In this document: one piece after another, positions 13,283-20,986 of the stretch | Layout of the letters: every line of letters begins with the position of its first letter | Numbering within the stretch: position 1 is the first letter of the stretch | From: an uncultured Clostridia bacterium | GTDB taxonomy: Bacteria > Bacillota > Clostridia > Oscillospirales > Oscillospiraceae | Direction: 5' to 3' | NCBI GenBank assembly: GCA_946184215.1 | Contig: CAMHER010000003.1 | Coordinates: forward strand, 1-27,387 | Length of the DNA: 27,387 bases | Program-made: the position numbers and the translations under genes | Notes under the pieces: generated by a model | The model's database searches: none | Seen by the model: the letters and a program-made list of their open reading frames with translations, nothing else | Told to the model about the DNA's origin: nothing

Positions 13283-14248
13283 ATGAACATGCAGGATGAC
13301 AGATTATGGATCATCGTTCCCTGCTACAACGAGGAAGAGGTTCTGCCTCTGACCGCTCCCCTCTTTCTGCAGGAGCTGAATACGCTGATCGCTAAAAAGA
13401 AGATTTCTTCCGACAGCCGCGTTTTATTTGTCAACGACGGCTCCCGGGATAAAACCTGGGATATCATCTGCAGTCTTTCCAAGCAGGATGAGCATTTCTG
13501 CGGCATTTCGCAAAGCCGGAACCGCGGCCACCAGAATGCGCTTCTCGCCGGGCTGATGGAAGCAAAGGATCGCTGTGAGCTGACGATCACCATTGATTGC
13601 GATGGTCAGGACGACATTTCGGCAATGGAACAGATGGTCGATGAATACCGCAAGGGATGCGATATCGTCTACGGTGTTCGCAAAAGCCGCGAAACAGATA
13701 CCTGGTTTAAACGCACGACCGCCCGCAGTTTTTACAAGCTGATGAGCAAAATGGGCGTGGAAATGATATATGACCACGCCGATTACCGCCTGGTCAGCGC
13801 CAAAGTATTGCAGCATTTTGCGGAATTTGGCGAGGTCAATATCTTCCTGCGCGGGATGTTTCCGCTTGTGGGCTTCAAGAGCACCTGTGTGTATTACGAC
13901 CGGAACGAACGCCTGGCCGGGAAGAGCCATTATCCGCTCAGCAAAATGCTTTCCTTCGCGATAGAGGGGATCACAAGCCTTTCGATCAAACCGCTCACGC
14001 TGATCGTCGTTCTCGGCCTCATCACCTGTCTGCTCGGCTTTGCGGGAATCGTCTGGGCCGTTATTGAAGTCCTGCTGCATAAAACGATCGCGGGCTGGGC
14101 GTCTACGGTCTGCATTATACTGTTTCTCGGCGGCGTACAGCTGCTCAGCATCGGCGTCATCGGCGAATATATCGGCAAGATCTATCTGGAAACCAAACAC
14201 CGTCCCCGTTATATTATCAGCGAAAAAACTTGGGATGAGGAAGGCTGA
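13283..14248 (+). CDS. GtrB/DPM1-type family 2 glycosyltransferase
   Basis: A membrane-anchored family 2 glycosyltransferase of 321 aa that probably loads a sugar from a nucleotide donor onto undecaprenyl phosphate. The N-terminal catalytic domain shows IIVPCYNEEEVLP, the donor-binding FVNDGSRDKTW and the metal-binding ITIDCDGQDD. The C-terminal third carries two membrane segments (about residues 220-250 and 260-285) and the family end GEYIGKIYLETKHRPRY. The start at 13283 follows AGGAG by 5 bases and fits the promoter position; the longer frame from 13244 overlaps the -10 box. No partner flippase or polymerase is nearby, so the glycan is unknown. Confidence 0.88.
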   Translation: MNMQDDRLWIIVPCYNEEEVLPLTAPLFLQELNTLIAKKKISSDSRVLFVNDGSRDKTWDIICSLSKQDEHFCGISQSRNRGHQNALLAGLMEAKDRCELTITIDCDGQDDISAMEQMVDEYRKGCDIVYGVRKSRETDTWFKRTTARSFYKLMSKMGVEMIYDHADYRLVSAKVLQHFAEFGEVNIFLRGMFPLVGFKSTCVYYDRNERLAGKSHYPLSKMLSFAIEGITSLSIKPLTLIVVLGLITCLLGFAGIVWAVIEVLLHKTIAGWASTVCIILFLGGVQLLSIGVIGEYIGKIYLETKHRPRYIISEKTWDEEG

Positions 14249-14289
14249 TCGGGTCGTACTCGCCTGTCGAAAATGCTGTGAAAAAACAC

Positions 14290-14318
14290 TTGAATTGTGT
14301 ATCTCGCTATGATATACT
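14290..14318 (+). promoter_or_regulatory. secG promoter
   Basis: TTGAAT (14290-14295), a 17-base spacer and TATACT (14313-14318) give a near-consensus promoter 44 bases upstream of the secG ATG. Confidence 0.75.
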
Positions 14319-14361
14319 CCATTATGTTGCGAATACGAAACACGCGAAAGGATTGAAATAA

Positions 14362-14598
14362 ATGTCGACACTTCAGATCATTCTTGCTATCTTTCAGCTT
14401 CTCTCCGGTCTCGCCGTTACGGTTATCGTTCTGATGCAGAGCGGTAAGAGCGCCGGTCTTTCCGGTGCGATTTCCGGCGGCGCCGATAACTTCCTTTCCA
14501 AAGGGAAAGCCAAGACCTGGGATGCCAAGCTTGCCAAGCTCACCCCTGTCTTTGCCCTGGTCTTTGTTGTTCTGACTTTTGTTCTGAACATTATTTGA
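14362..14598 (+). CDS. secG: SecG, Sec translocase subunit
   Basis: The small membrane subunit of the SecYEG protein channel, 78 aa. Two membrane helices (about residues 2-25 and 55-77) flank the conserved cytoplasmic loop with VLMQSGKSAGLSGAISGG, the family signature. AAAGGA lies upstream of the ATG. It has its own promoter and terminator, so it is a single-gene unit; the frequent Clostridia neighbours rnr, smpB and ssrA are not present here. Confidence 0.95.
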   Translation: MSTLQIILAIFQLLSGLAVTVIVLMQSGKSAGLSGAISGGADNFLSKGKAKTWDAKLAKLTPVFALVFVVLTFVLNII

Positions 14599-14611
14599 CA
14601 CGATTCACAGT

Positions 14612-14648
14612 AAAAGCTCTCATTCCGATCGGAATGAGAGCTTTTTTT
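14612..14648. terminator. Terminator of secG, possibly bidirectional
   Basis: A 14-bp stem (AAAGCTCTCATTCC and its complement) with a 4-base GATC loop is followed by seven T on the plus strand and preceded by A-rich sequence, so it may also stop transcription of the convergent ArsC-like gene. Confidence 0.92.
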
Positions 14649-14659
14649 ATTTACAGGCG

Positions 14660-14992
14660 TTATTCCCAGGTTTTCCAGATATCGGGTTGATAGCCGACCG
14701 TCGCTTGTTTTCCGTTTCTTACGATCGGTGTCTTGATCAGATACGCGTCCTCAAACAATTTGTCAAGCTTTGCCTCTGTCCCGGCCAAATACTGGATAAG
14801 CGGATAATCCTCATCCGACGTGTCGATCATCGCCTCAAGTCCAACGGCATTTTTCACCGCGTTCAGTTCTCCCCTGCTCATGCCATATTTCAGAACGTCG
14901 ATATACTGGTATTTGATCCTGCGCTCCTTAAAATAGCGTTCTGCTTTTTTTGTGTCAAAGCATTTTGACTTGCCATATATCTGAATGTTCAT
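14660..14992 (-). CDS. ArsC/Spx-family thioredoxin-fold protein
   Basis: A 110-aa protein of the ArsC family (arsenate reductase, Spx, YffB). The N-terminal beta strand leads to KSKCFDTKKAERYF with a single active-site Cys11, lacking the second Cys of the CxxC found in Spx. The C-terminal LIKTPIVRNGKQATVGYQPDIW is the standard family end with the cis-proline segment. No ars operon genes are nearby, so an arsenic role is not indicated; it may be a glutathione-free reductase or regulator. Its ATG stands a few bases after an AAGGAGT site. Confidence 0.85.
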   Translation of the reverse strand: MNIQIYGKSKCFDTKKAERYFKERRIKYQYIDVLKYGMSRGELNAVKNAVGLEAMIDTSDEDYPLIQYLAGTEAKLDKLFEDAYLIKTPIVRNGKQATVGYQPDIWKTWE

Positions 14993-15159
14993 ATGTCAAC
15001 TCCTTGCTCTAAATACTTCTCAGCCATATGAAAACACAGCGGATAAAAGCCATCCGGTAAAAGAAGGGCGTGACCGCAGCGCATACTTCTCATCAGCAAA
15101 TACTTCCAAACAGATTTCAGGCAGCAGACTTGATTTGCATGCTGCTGATTATCCGGATC

Positions 15160-17154
15160 TTATTTCTCCTTGCTGTATGTTTCAAACCAATCGGTGATCT
15201 CCTTGAGGCGGCGCAGACGATGCTGCGGCTTTCCGGAGCGGGATAATTCATGATTCTCGCCGTGAAACAGGCATAGGCGCGTCGGGACCTCTCTCTCGGC
15301 GAGGGCAGAATACATCTGCAGGCCCTGTTCAAGCGGGCAGCGATAATCCTCGTCTGCATGAATAAAGAGAGTTGGTGTTTTGACATTGCCGGCGTATTTC
15401 AGTGGCGAGCGCTCCCATAACTTCTCCGGCGCGGAAAACAGTTCGGCCGCGTTCTGATCAGAAGCAAAATCATAGCCAATGTCAGACGTGCCGCAAAAGC
15501 TGATCCAGTTGGAGATCGAACGCTGTGAGGCTGCACAGCAGAAGCGGTCGGTATGGCCGATGATCCAGTTGGTCATAAATCCGCCGTAGCTGCCGCCTGT
15601 CTCGCAGACGCGATTTGGATCGATCTGCGGATAACGGGCCAGTACCGCGTCTGTGAAATCCATCAGATTCTGATAATCGGTCACGCCGTATTCTCCTCGG
15701 ATATCCATAAAAGCATTATCCCGGCCGTCGCTCCCCTTCGGATTGCAGAAAAACACGAAGTATCCCATTCCGGCCCACAGCTGCATTTCATGATAAAAAA
15801 CCGGTCCATAAACCGTTTTGGGGCCGCCGTGTACGTCAAGGATCGCCGGATAATGCCTGCTCGGATCGTAGTCCTTCGGCTTGAGGATCCAGCCGCCGAT
15901 CTTCAGGCCAGCGCTTTCGATCTCAATTGCCTCCGGTTCGGCAACATAGACCTCCTCCATCACGGATTCGTTAAAGCTGCTGACACGCTTAAGTTCGCCA
16001 GTCTCTGTTCGCAGCGTATAGAGTTCCTGCAGGCGCATATCAAGCAGGCCGATCAGGAGTATCGCATCATTCAAAAAGGCAAAGCCCTCAACGCTGCCCG
16101 GATACGTGAGAACAGGTTCATCGGAGCCGTCCCGGCTCATGCGATAGAGGTGGCAGTTCCCTTCCCGCGTAGTAAGATGATACAACATACCGCCATATGT
16201 GGCCATGCTGCGGCAGCCGCCAAAACGGCAATCGCTTCCAACGCTGTTATAGAGGCTGTATTCTTCTTTTCGCAGCAATGCTCTCTCTCCGGTCTTGGGA
16301 TCAACGCGCCAGACCCAGTTGTTTTCGTTGAGACCATAGCGCTCGCCTGTTGTCCCGAAGAGCCATATTTCTTCGCCTACCGCCTCAACAGAAGAAACAG
16401 AAAGTCCGTCCTCCTGACAGACCGATCGTTTTTCTCCCGTCTTCCAGTTTACCGCCCGAAGCTCGCAGCCAAACATCGGCATCTTGACATTCCAGGAGCT
16501 TACTGTATAAAACAGCTCATCGCCCAATACGGCGAGGGAGCCGCACTCCTCGAGCGGAGAAGTGAGAGCCGTAATCGTCAGCGGTTCAAGAGAAACAAGG
16601 AAAAGTGTGTTTCTCTGTCCGTTTCGTACTCCTGCGCCGTTGAACCAAAACGGTTTTTCGTCAAATACCTCGTAATCCTTCTCTTCCTTCTGCTCCTTAC
16701 GCGCCTTTTCTTTTTCTTCCTCCGTGGCATTCCAAAGCTCAGGACGAGACTTGTCGACGCTTGCACTCACGGCAAAGTGGGTTTTATCCAAAACGCGGAC
16801 GGCGCCTGCCGCAAAGGGGAGCGCAAAGAAGTGCCTTGCTTCGCCGCCGTGCAGATCCAGCAGATAGTAGCTTGTAAAGCTTTCCCCCGCTTCGCGCCGT
16901 TTTTTCTCTTTGGCTGAACGGCAGGCCGGGAAGACCAGAAGCTCATCGTCAAGCCAGGCAAAGCCCCTCTCCTGTCCAAGATCTGTCAACTGCCGGACTT
17001 CCCCGTTCTCATAGAGCCACAGTCTGGACTCATAGTTGTTCTCCTCGGCGTTGGCCTCGCTTACAACAAAGGCCGCGCGTTTCCCGTCAGGAGCTGCGCG
17101 AAGCTCTGAAAGAAACCGATATCGTAAAATGTCGTCACGCGCAACAGCTTTCAT
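15160..17154 (-). CDS. S9-family serine peptidase (acylaminoacyl-peptidase-like)
   Basis: A 664-aa alpha/beta-hydrolase peptidase with an N-terminal beta-propeller-like region (about residues 1-400) and a C-terminal catalytic domain. The catalytic triad is Ser522 in GGSYGG, Asp603 in HADEDYRCP and His635 in GENHELS. Such enzymes cut short or acylated peptides in the cytoplasm; no signal peptide is seen. The ATG at 17154 is chosen because AAAGGAAAG precedes it, although the spacing is long; an upstream in-frame TTG at 17190 has no ribosome binding site. It lies directly behind the larA remnant and may be transcribed with the lactate operon, though a functional link is not evident. Confidence 0.92.
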   Translation of the reverse strand: MKAVARDDILRYRFLSELRAAPDGKRAAFVVSEANAEENNYESRLWLYENGEVRQLTDLGQERGFAWLDDELLVFPACRSAKEKKRREAGESFTSYYLLDLHGGEARHFFALPFAAGAVRVLDKTHFAVSASVDKSRPELWNATEEEKEKARKEQKEEKDYEVFDEKPFWFNGAGVRNGQRNTLFLVSLEPLTITALTSPLEECGSLAVLGDELFYTVSSWNVKMPMFGCELRAVNWKTGEKRSVCQEDGLSVSSVEAVGEEIWLFGTTGERYGLNENNWVWRVDPKTGERALLRKEEYSLYNSVGSDCRFGGCRSMATYGGMLYHLTTREGNCHLYRMSRDGSDEPVLTYPGSVEGFAFLNDAILLIGLLDMRLQELYTLRTETGELKRVSSFNESVMEEVYVAEPEAIEIESAGLKIGGWILKPKDYDPSRHYPAILDVHGGPKTVYGPVFYHEMQLWAGMGYFVFFCNPKGSDGRDNAFMDIRGEYGVTDYQNLMDFTDAVLARYPQIDPNRVCETGGSYGGFMTNWIIGHTDRFCCAASQRSISNWISFCGTSDIGYDFASDQNAAELFSAPEKLWERSPLKYAGNVKTPTLFIHADEDYRCPLEQGLQMYSALAEREVPTRLCLFHGENHELSRSGKPQHRLRRLKEITDWFETYSKEK

Positions 17155-17186
17155 ATCTTTTTTTCTTTCCTTTCTCTGTTTAGCGT

Positions 17187-17563
17187 TCAAGGGCTCACAA
17201 TCACAGAAATGCCGTTGGGGATGAATGTCACATCTCTCTTTCCAAGTGAGGCTGCCTGTGCCAGTACTTCTTCAAGTCTGGCGGCATGGTGCATCTTCAT
17301 CTCCTCAACCATAGGCTTCAGTTCCTGCCTTGTAGTAAAAAGCCTTGTGATGAATCAGTATTTGACCGTGGATTATAATATCACAGATCCGCTTCCTCTT
17401 GCCAGTTCTTTTAAGCGCGGGCAGTCGATCGGTTCTTCCATTGCCTTGCGTACAATTTTGGCCCCGTTTCCTCCCGCCTTCAATTCAGAAATGCAGGAAG
17501 AAAAACCGGCGCGCCTTTTTCATCGATTTCAGGGTAAGTTTTTCCGTATAGGATCCGGATCAT
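17187..17563 (-). pseudogene. larA: Decayed lactate racemase (LarA-type) gene
   Basis: Three short frame pieces match the two ends of a nickel-dependent lactate racemase. An ATG at 17563 immediately follows the etfA stop and opens IRILYGKTYPEID, then stops after 27 codons. Next, in another frame, comes KIVRKAMEEPIDCPRLKELARG, recalling the LarA motif ending in PIGSPRL-x-EL. After a stop the sequence jumps to a C-terminal end, LEEVLAQAASLGKRDVTFIPNGISVIV. The whole central region, including the nickel-cofactor site, is missing. In Acetobacterium woodii the lct operon ends in a racemase gene (lctF), which supports the identification. Confidence 0.75.
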
Positions 17564-18565
17564 TTAATGCCTTGCTTTCAGCTCTGCGATCAGCGCATCG
17601 CAGATTTCGTCCATATCCCCGACAATGCCATAGGTACAATACCCGAAAATGGCAGCGTCAGGATCTTTGTTTACGGCGACGATCACATCCGAATCGAGGA
17701 TTCCGGTCACATGGTTGACCGCGCCGGAGACGCCAAAGGCCAGGTATATTTTCGGCTTGACGACGACGCCGGACTGTCCTATTACCAGCTTGTACGGCAG
17801 GACCCCTCTGTCAAAGACGGGGCGTGTACAGGCAAGCTTTCCGCCCAGGAGCTCTGCCAGTTCCCGATATCGCGGGAGCGTATCGGCACCCTTCAGACCA
17901 TTTCCAACACAGACAATGTATTCGGCATCCGCTATGTTCAGTGTTTCGTCAAGTTCATCCGGCAGAAAGCCGATCACCTTTGTCCGTATTTTTTCAGGCG
18001 GAAAATCAAAATGTTCTTCCCGTATCTCAAATGCGCGTGCTCCTATGGGCTGATATTTAAAAGTTCCCGGGCGGATCGTTCCGACTTGAGGCCGCATGAC
18101 CGGAACCGTTATAACAGCCATCATTTTCCCGCCGACAGCGGGCTCTATGAACTCGATATCCCCTGTTTTTGTATCGTAAACAAGCTGCGTTGCGTCTGAT
18201 GTGCAGCCGGTCGGCAGACGGCAGGCAAAGCGCGGCGCGAAGTCACGCCCGTCTATCGTTCCGCCCACAAGAACGGCTGAAGGCTTGTATTTCCGGCACA
18301 GAACGGTAAACAGTTCTGTATAGGCATCCACACTGAACGGCTCAAATCCTGTTCCGCATACGCAGAGAAGCCTGTCCACACCGCAGGATACGACCTTCTC
18401 CCTTTCTTCCTCTGAAAGCTTACCGACAATTACCGCGACAAGCATTTCCCCTGATGCATCGCAAAGCTTCCTGGCCTCGCAGCACAGCTCCAGAGATACA
18501 CTTTGGGCCTTCTTTCCGTCATGCTCGATATAGACCCATATATCCTTATATTCGCTTTTTTTCAT
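17564..18565 (-). CDS. etfA: Electron transfer flavoprotein alpha subunit (LctC-like)
   Basis: The alpha subunit of a heterodimeric electron transfer flavoprotein, 333 aa. The C-terminal FAD-binding domain is clear: QSGVVVKPKIYLAFGVSGAVNH and ILDSDVIVAVNKDPDAAIF, ending in YGIVGD. It has no fused ferredoxin domain. A perfect AGGAGGTGA site precedes the ATG and etfB ends 14 bp upstream. Together with EtfB and the adjacent FAD-linked dehydrogenase it would carry lactate electrons; in Acetobacterium woodii the homologous complex confurcates electrons from lactate and reduced ferredoxin to NAD. Bifurcation here is inferred from operon similarity. Confidence 0.93.
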   Translation of the reverse strand: MKKSEYKDIWVYIEHDGKKAQSVSLELCCEARKLCDASGEMLVAVIVGKLSEEEREKVVSCGVDRLLCVCGTGFEPFSVDAYTELFTVLCRKYKPSAVLVGGTIDGRDFAPRFACRLPTGCTSDATQLVYDTKTGDIEFIEPAVGGKMMAVITVPVMRPQVGTIRPGTFKYQPIGARAFEIREEHFDFPPEKIRTKVIGFLPDELDETLNIADAEYIVCVGNGLKGADTLPRYRELAELLGGKLACTRPVFDRGVLPYKLVIGQSGVVVKPKIYLAFGVSGAVNHVTGILDSDVIVAVNKDPDAAIFGYCTYGIVGDMDEICDALIAELKARH

Positions 18566-18579
18566 CTTCCGTCACCTCC

Positions 18580-19374
18580 TCAGATCAGGTCAGCAACGAG
18601 ATCCAGAAGCTTGGCTGCATCCTTTGCCGCGCTTCCTTCCCGGATCATTTTTCCTCCGGGACCTTTTTCCAGCGGGTACGTGCGCGGCACCTTTGTCGGT
18701 GAGCCGGGGTCGCCGATCTGCGCCCGGTCAAGGCCTGGTATCGTCTCGGACGTGTATCTTTCAATCGGCGCGGTGCGGGATGCCTTCCAGCTTTTCAGAT
18801 TGGGGATTCGCGGATGGTAATTCGTTTTTTCCACGGTCATAAGGCAGGGCATGATAGCGCTTGCTGTCTGCGTCCCGTTTGTGTATTCACGCTCTGCCAT
18901 TACGACCTTCTCTCTTTCATTCACAGACAGAACACGCTTTACCGAGCTGAGCAGGCTGGCGTCAAAACGCTCGGCAAGCTGACTGGCCATTTGGCCGGTG
19001 GCTCCATCAAGGGACTCCTTCCCGCAGAAAATCAGGTCAAAGCCTCCGATCATCTCTGCCGCCTTTGCGATGACATAGCTGGTTGCCAGCGTATCGGCAT
19101 TGGCAAAAGCCCGGTCTGACAGCAGTATCGCCCTGTCAGCGCCGGCTGCGAGACATTCCCGCAGCGCCTCCGCAGCTTGATCCGGCCCCATGGTGATTAC
19201 GCTCACCGTTCCACTGTACCGCTCCTTTATCTGCACTGCCGCCTCCAGCGCATTGGCGTCCAGCGGGTTTAAAATTGCCGGAACGCCGGCGCGGATCAGG
19301 CTCCCCGTAGCGGGATCGATTTTGACAAGATTTACGTCCGGCACCTGTTTCACACAGACAAGAATGTTAAGCAT
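18580..19374 (-). CDS. etfB: Electron transfer flavoprotein beta subunit (LctB-like)
   Basis: The beta subunit of an electron transfer flavoprotein, 264 aa. It starts MLNILVCVKQVPD and contains VSVITMGPDQAAEALRECLA, GADRAILLSD and DLIFCGKESLDGATGQ, the nucleotide-binding signature segments of the family. The start at 19374 has GGAGG 8 bases upstream, while an earlier in-frame ATG (19398) lies inside the upstream gene without a site. It overlaps the end of the dehydrogenase gene by 8 bases, indicating translational coupling in a dehydrogenase-etfB-etfA operon. Confidence 0.93.
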   Translation of the reverse strand: MLNILVCVKQVPDVNLVKIDPATGSLIRAGVPAILNPLDANALEAAVQIKERYSGTVSVITMGPDQAAEALRECLAAGADRAILLSDRAFANADTLATSYVIAKAAEMIGGFDLIFCGKESLDGATGQMASQLAERFDASLLSSVKRVLSVNEREKVVMAEREYTNGTQTASAIMPCLMTVEKTNYHPRIPNLKSWKASRTAPIERYTSETIPGLDRAQIGDPGSPTKVPRTYPLEKGPGGKMIREGSAAKDAAKLLDLVADLI

Positions 19375-20812
19375 CTGCCGCACCTCCCTCCGGATCATGG
19401 CATACCTTTCCGGGGTTGAGAATCCCCTTTGGATCGAAAACCCGTTTGATGGCGCTCATCAGGCTGTAAGCTGTATCTCCGACAGACTCGCGGAGATATT
19501 CCTTTTTCGCATGTCCGATCGAGTGTTCACCGGAGACCTGTCCCTCAAACTCGGTGCATTTTGCATAGCAATGATCCATCAGCCGTTTCACGCGGCGCTT
19601 GAATTCCTCTTCATCCAGCTCATTTGAGCAGCAATATATATGCAGGTTTCCGTCACCGGCATGGCCGAAGGATCTGACGGTCACCCCCTGCTTTTCTGCC
19701 TCGTCGTGCGTGTAGACAAGAAATTCCGCAATACGGTCAACCGGAACCACAACGTCCATCTCATCAAGCAGTTTTGTTTCCGCCTCTATTACCGTCAGGA
19801 AGGCGCTTCGAGCCGCCCACACATCTTTTTTCAGTCCGTCCGTCCAGACGACAAGCGTGTCATATGCGCCGGCTCTTTCCGCCACTTCCCCGAGCCGGTC
19901 CATTTTGGCCGCAAGCTCGCTCTCGCTGTCTCCGACAAGTGTTACCAGGATATACGCACCGGCCTCTCTGCCGTTAATGGCCGTCGGGAAGACAGCATTG
20001 CCTGTAAACGAAGCGGAGGAGTCCACAATATCGCGTTCCATAAACTCGATCGATTGAGGGTCAAGGTTGGCAAGCTTTATGGAAGGAACGGAAGCGATCG
20101 CTTTCGCAATATCCTCAAACGGCAGGATCAGGCTGACGTCCATGCGCGGCTTGGGAATCAGTTTCAACGTCAGCTCCGTTATAACGCCAAGCGTCCCCTC
20201 CGAGCCGATCATCAAGTGCAGCAGGCTGTAGCCGGAGCTTGTCTTACATACGGTCTTTCCCAGTTTCATGATCTGCCCGTCCGGCAGCACAACAGTCATC
20301 GCAAGAACATAGTCGCGGGTCACGCCGTATTTTACAGCCCGCATTCCGCCGGCGTTTGTTGAAACATTTCCGCCGACTGTTGCGGTCTTTTCACCCGGGT
20401 CCGGCGGATACATCAGCCCATGAGCAAGCGCGTCTGCCGCCAGATCACACAGTCTGACGCCCGGCTGCGTATGGACGACCAGATTGTTCATGTCATAAGA
20501 CAGGATCCTGTTCATCCTCATTGTGCTGATAACGATACCGCCCTGAATGGGAACGCAGCCGCCTACGAGGCCTGTCCCTGCCCCGCGCACCGTAACAGGT
20601 ATCGTATATTCATAGCAAAGACGCAGAATCGCGGAAACTTCCTCCGTGCTCTCCACAAGGCATACAGCCTCCGGAAGAAATCGACCGTAAATCGGCATCT
20701 CGTCGTGGGAATACTCCTCCCGCACCGCCCTGCCATATTGGAACCGGCCTTCTCCGACAATTGAGCAAAGCTGCTCCGCTATCTCAGGCGTCAGGGTGTT
20801 ATAGGATGTCAT
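19367..20812 (-). CDS. lctD: FAD-linked lactate dehydrogenase, GlcD/LctD type
   Basis: A 481-aa FAD-dependent 2-hydroxyacid dehydrogenase. The N-terminal PCMH/FAD-binding domain has TVRGAGTGLVGGCVP and GGNVSTNAGGMRAVKYG; the C-terminal domain has FGHAGDGNLHIY and SGEHSIGHAKKEYL, all typical of GlcD-type lactate/glycolate dehydrogenases. The coupled etfB-etfA genes and the racemase remnant point to lactate rather than glycolate as substrate. Stereospecificity cannot be read. AAAGGAG precedes the ATG. No lactate permease gene is in the window. Confidence 0.88.
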   Translation of the reverse strand: MTSYNTLTPEIAEQLCSIVGEGRFQYGRAVREEYSHDEMPIYGRFLPEAVCLVESTEEVSAILRLCYEYTIPVTVRGAGTGLVGGCVPIQGGIVISTMRMNRILSYDMNNLVVHTQPGVRLCDLAADALAHGLMYPPDPGEKTATVGGNVSTNAGGMRAVKYGVTRDYVLAMTVVLPDGQIMKLGKTVCKTSSGYSLLHLMIGSEGTLGVITELTLKLIPKPRMDVSLILPFEDIAKAIASVPSIKLANLDPQSIEFMERDIVDSSASFTGNAVFPTAINGREAGAYILVTLVGDSESELAAKMDRLGEVAERAGAYDTLVVWTDGLKKDVWAARSAFLTVIEAETKLLDEMDVVVPVDRIAEFLVYTHDEAEKQGVTVRSFGHAGDGNLHIYCCSNELDEEEFKRRVKRLMDHCYAKCTEFEGQVSGEHSIGHAKKEYLRESVGDTAYSLMSAIKRVFDPKGILNPGKVCHDPEGGAADA

Positions 20813-20832
20813 GAGCCTCTCTCCTTTCCATA

Positions 20833-20895
20833 ATTATACAAACAGTTATCAACCAAATTCAGTATATCATGCAGCACCTTTGCTTGCAATGTCAA
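20833..20895 (-). promoter_or_regulatory. Candidate promoter elements of the lactate operon
   Basis: Upstream of lctD the minus strand has TTGACA at 20895-20890, TATACT at 20866-20861 and TATAAT at 20838-20833. None of the pairs has a standard 16-18-base spacing, so the real promoter is uncertain and may need an activator; I see no clear operator. Confidence 0.3.
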
Positions 20896-20917
20896 GACAC
20901 TACATCTCTTCCTGTAT

Positions 20918-20961
20918 TTTAAAAAAAGCGGGTATCCCTGCCAAAAAGCAGGATACCCGCT
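20918..20961 (-). terminator. Terminator of the RNase J gene
   Basis: On the minus strand an 11-bp core stem (AGCGGGTATCC and its complement), extended by CTGC/GCAG, is followed by seven T (20927-20921). It closes the RNase J transcript 26 bp after its stop. Confidence 0.92.
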
Positions 20962-20986
20962 AAAAATATCAAGTTGACTCAGACGA

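Noticed and set aside
15119..15150. Possible terminator after the S9 peptidase
   Set aside because: Only a 6-bp stem around GCAGCA/TGCTGC with no T-run on the minus strand.
15553..16917. A 454-codon plus-strand open frame across the S9 peptidase gene
   Set aside because: It is a shadow of the peptidase reading frame; the minus-strand gene has a full catalytic triad and start signals, while this frame has no recognisable domain.
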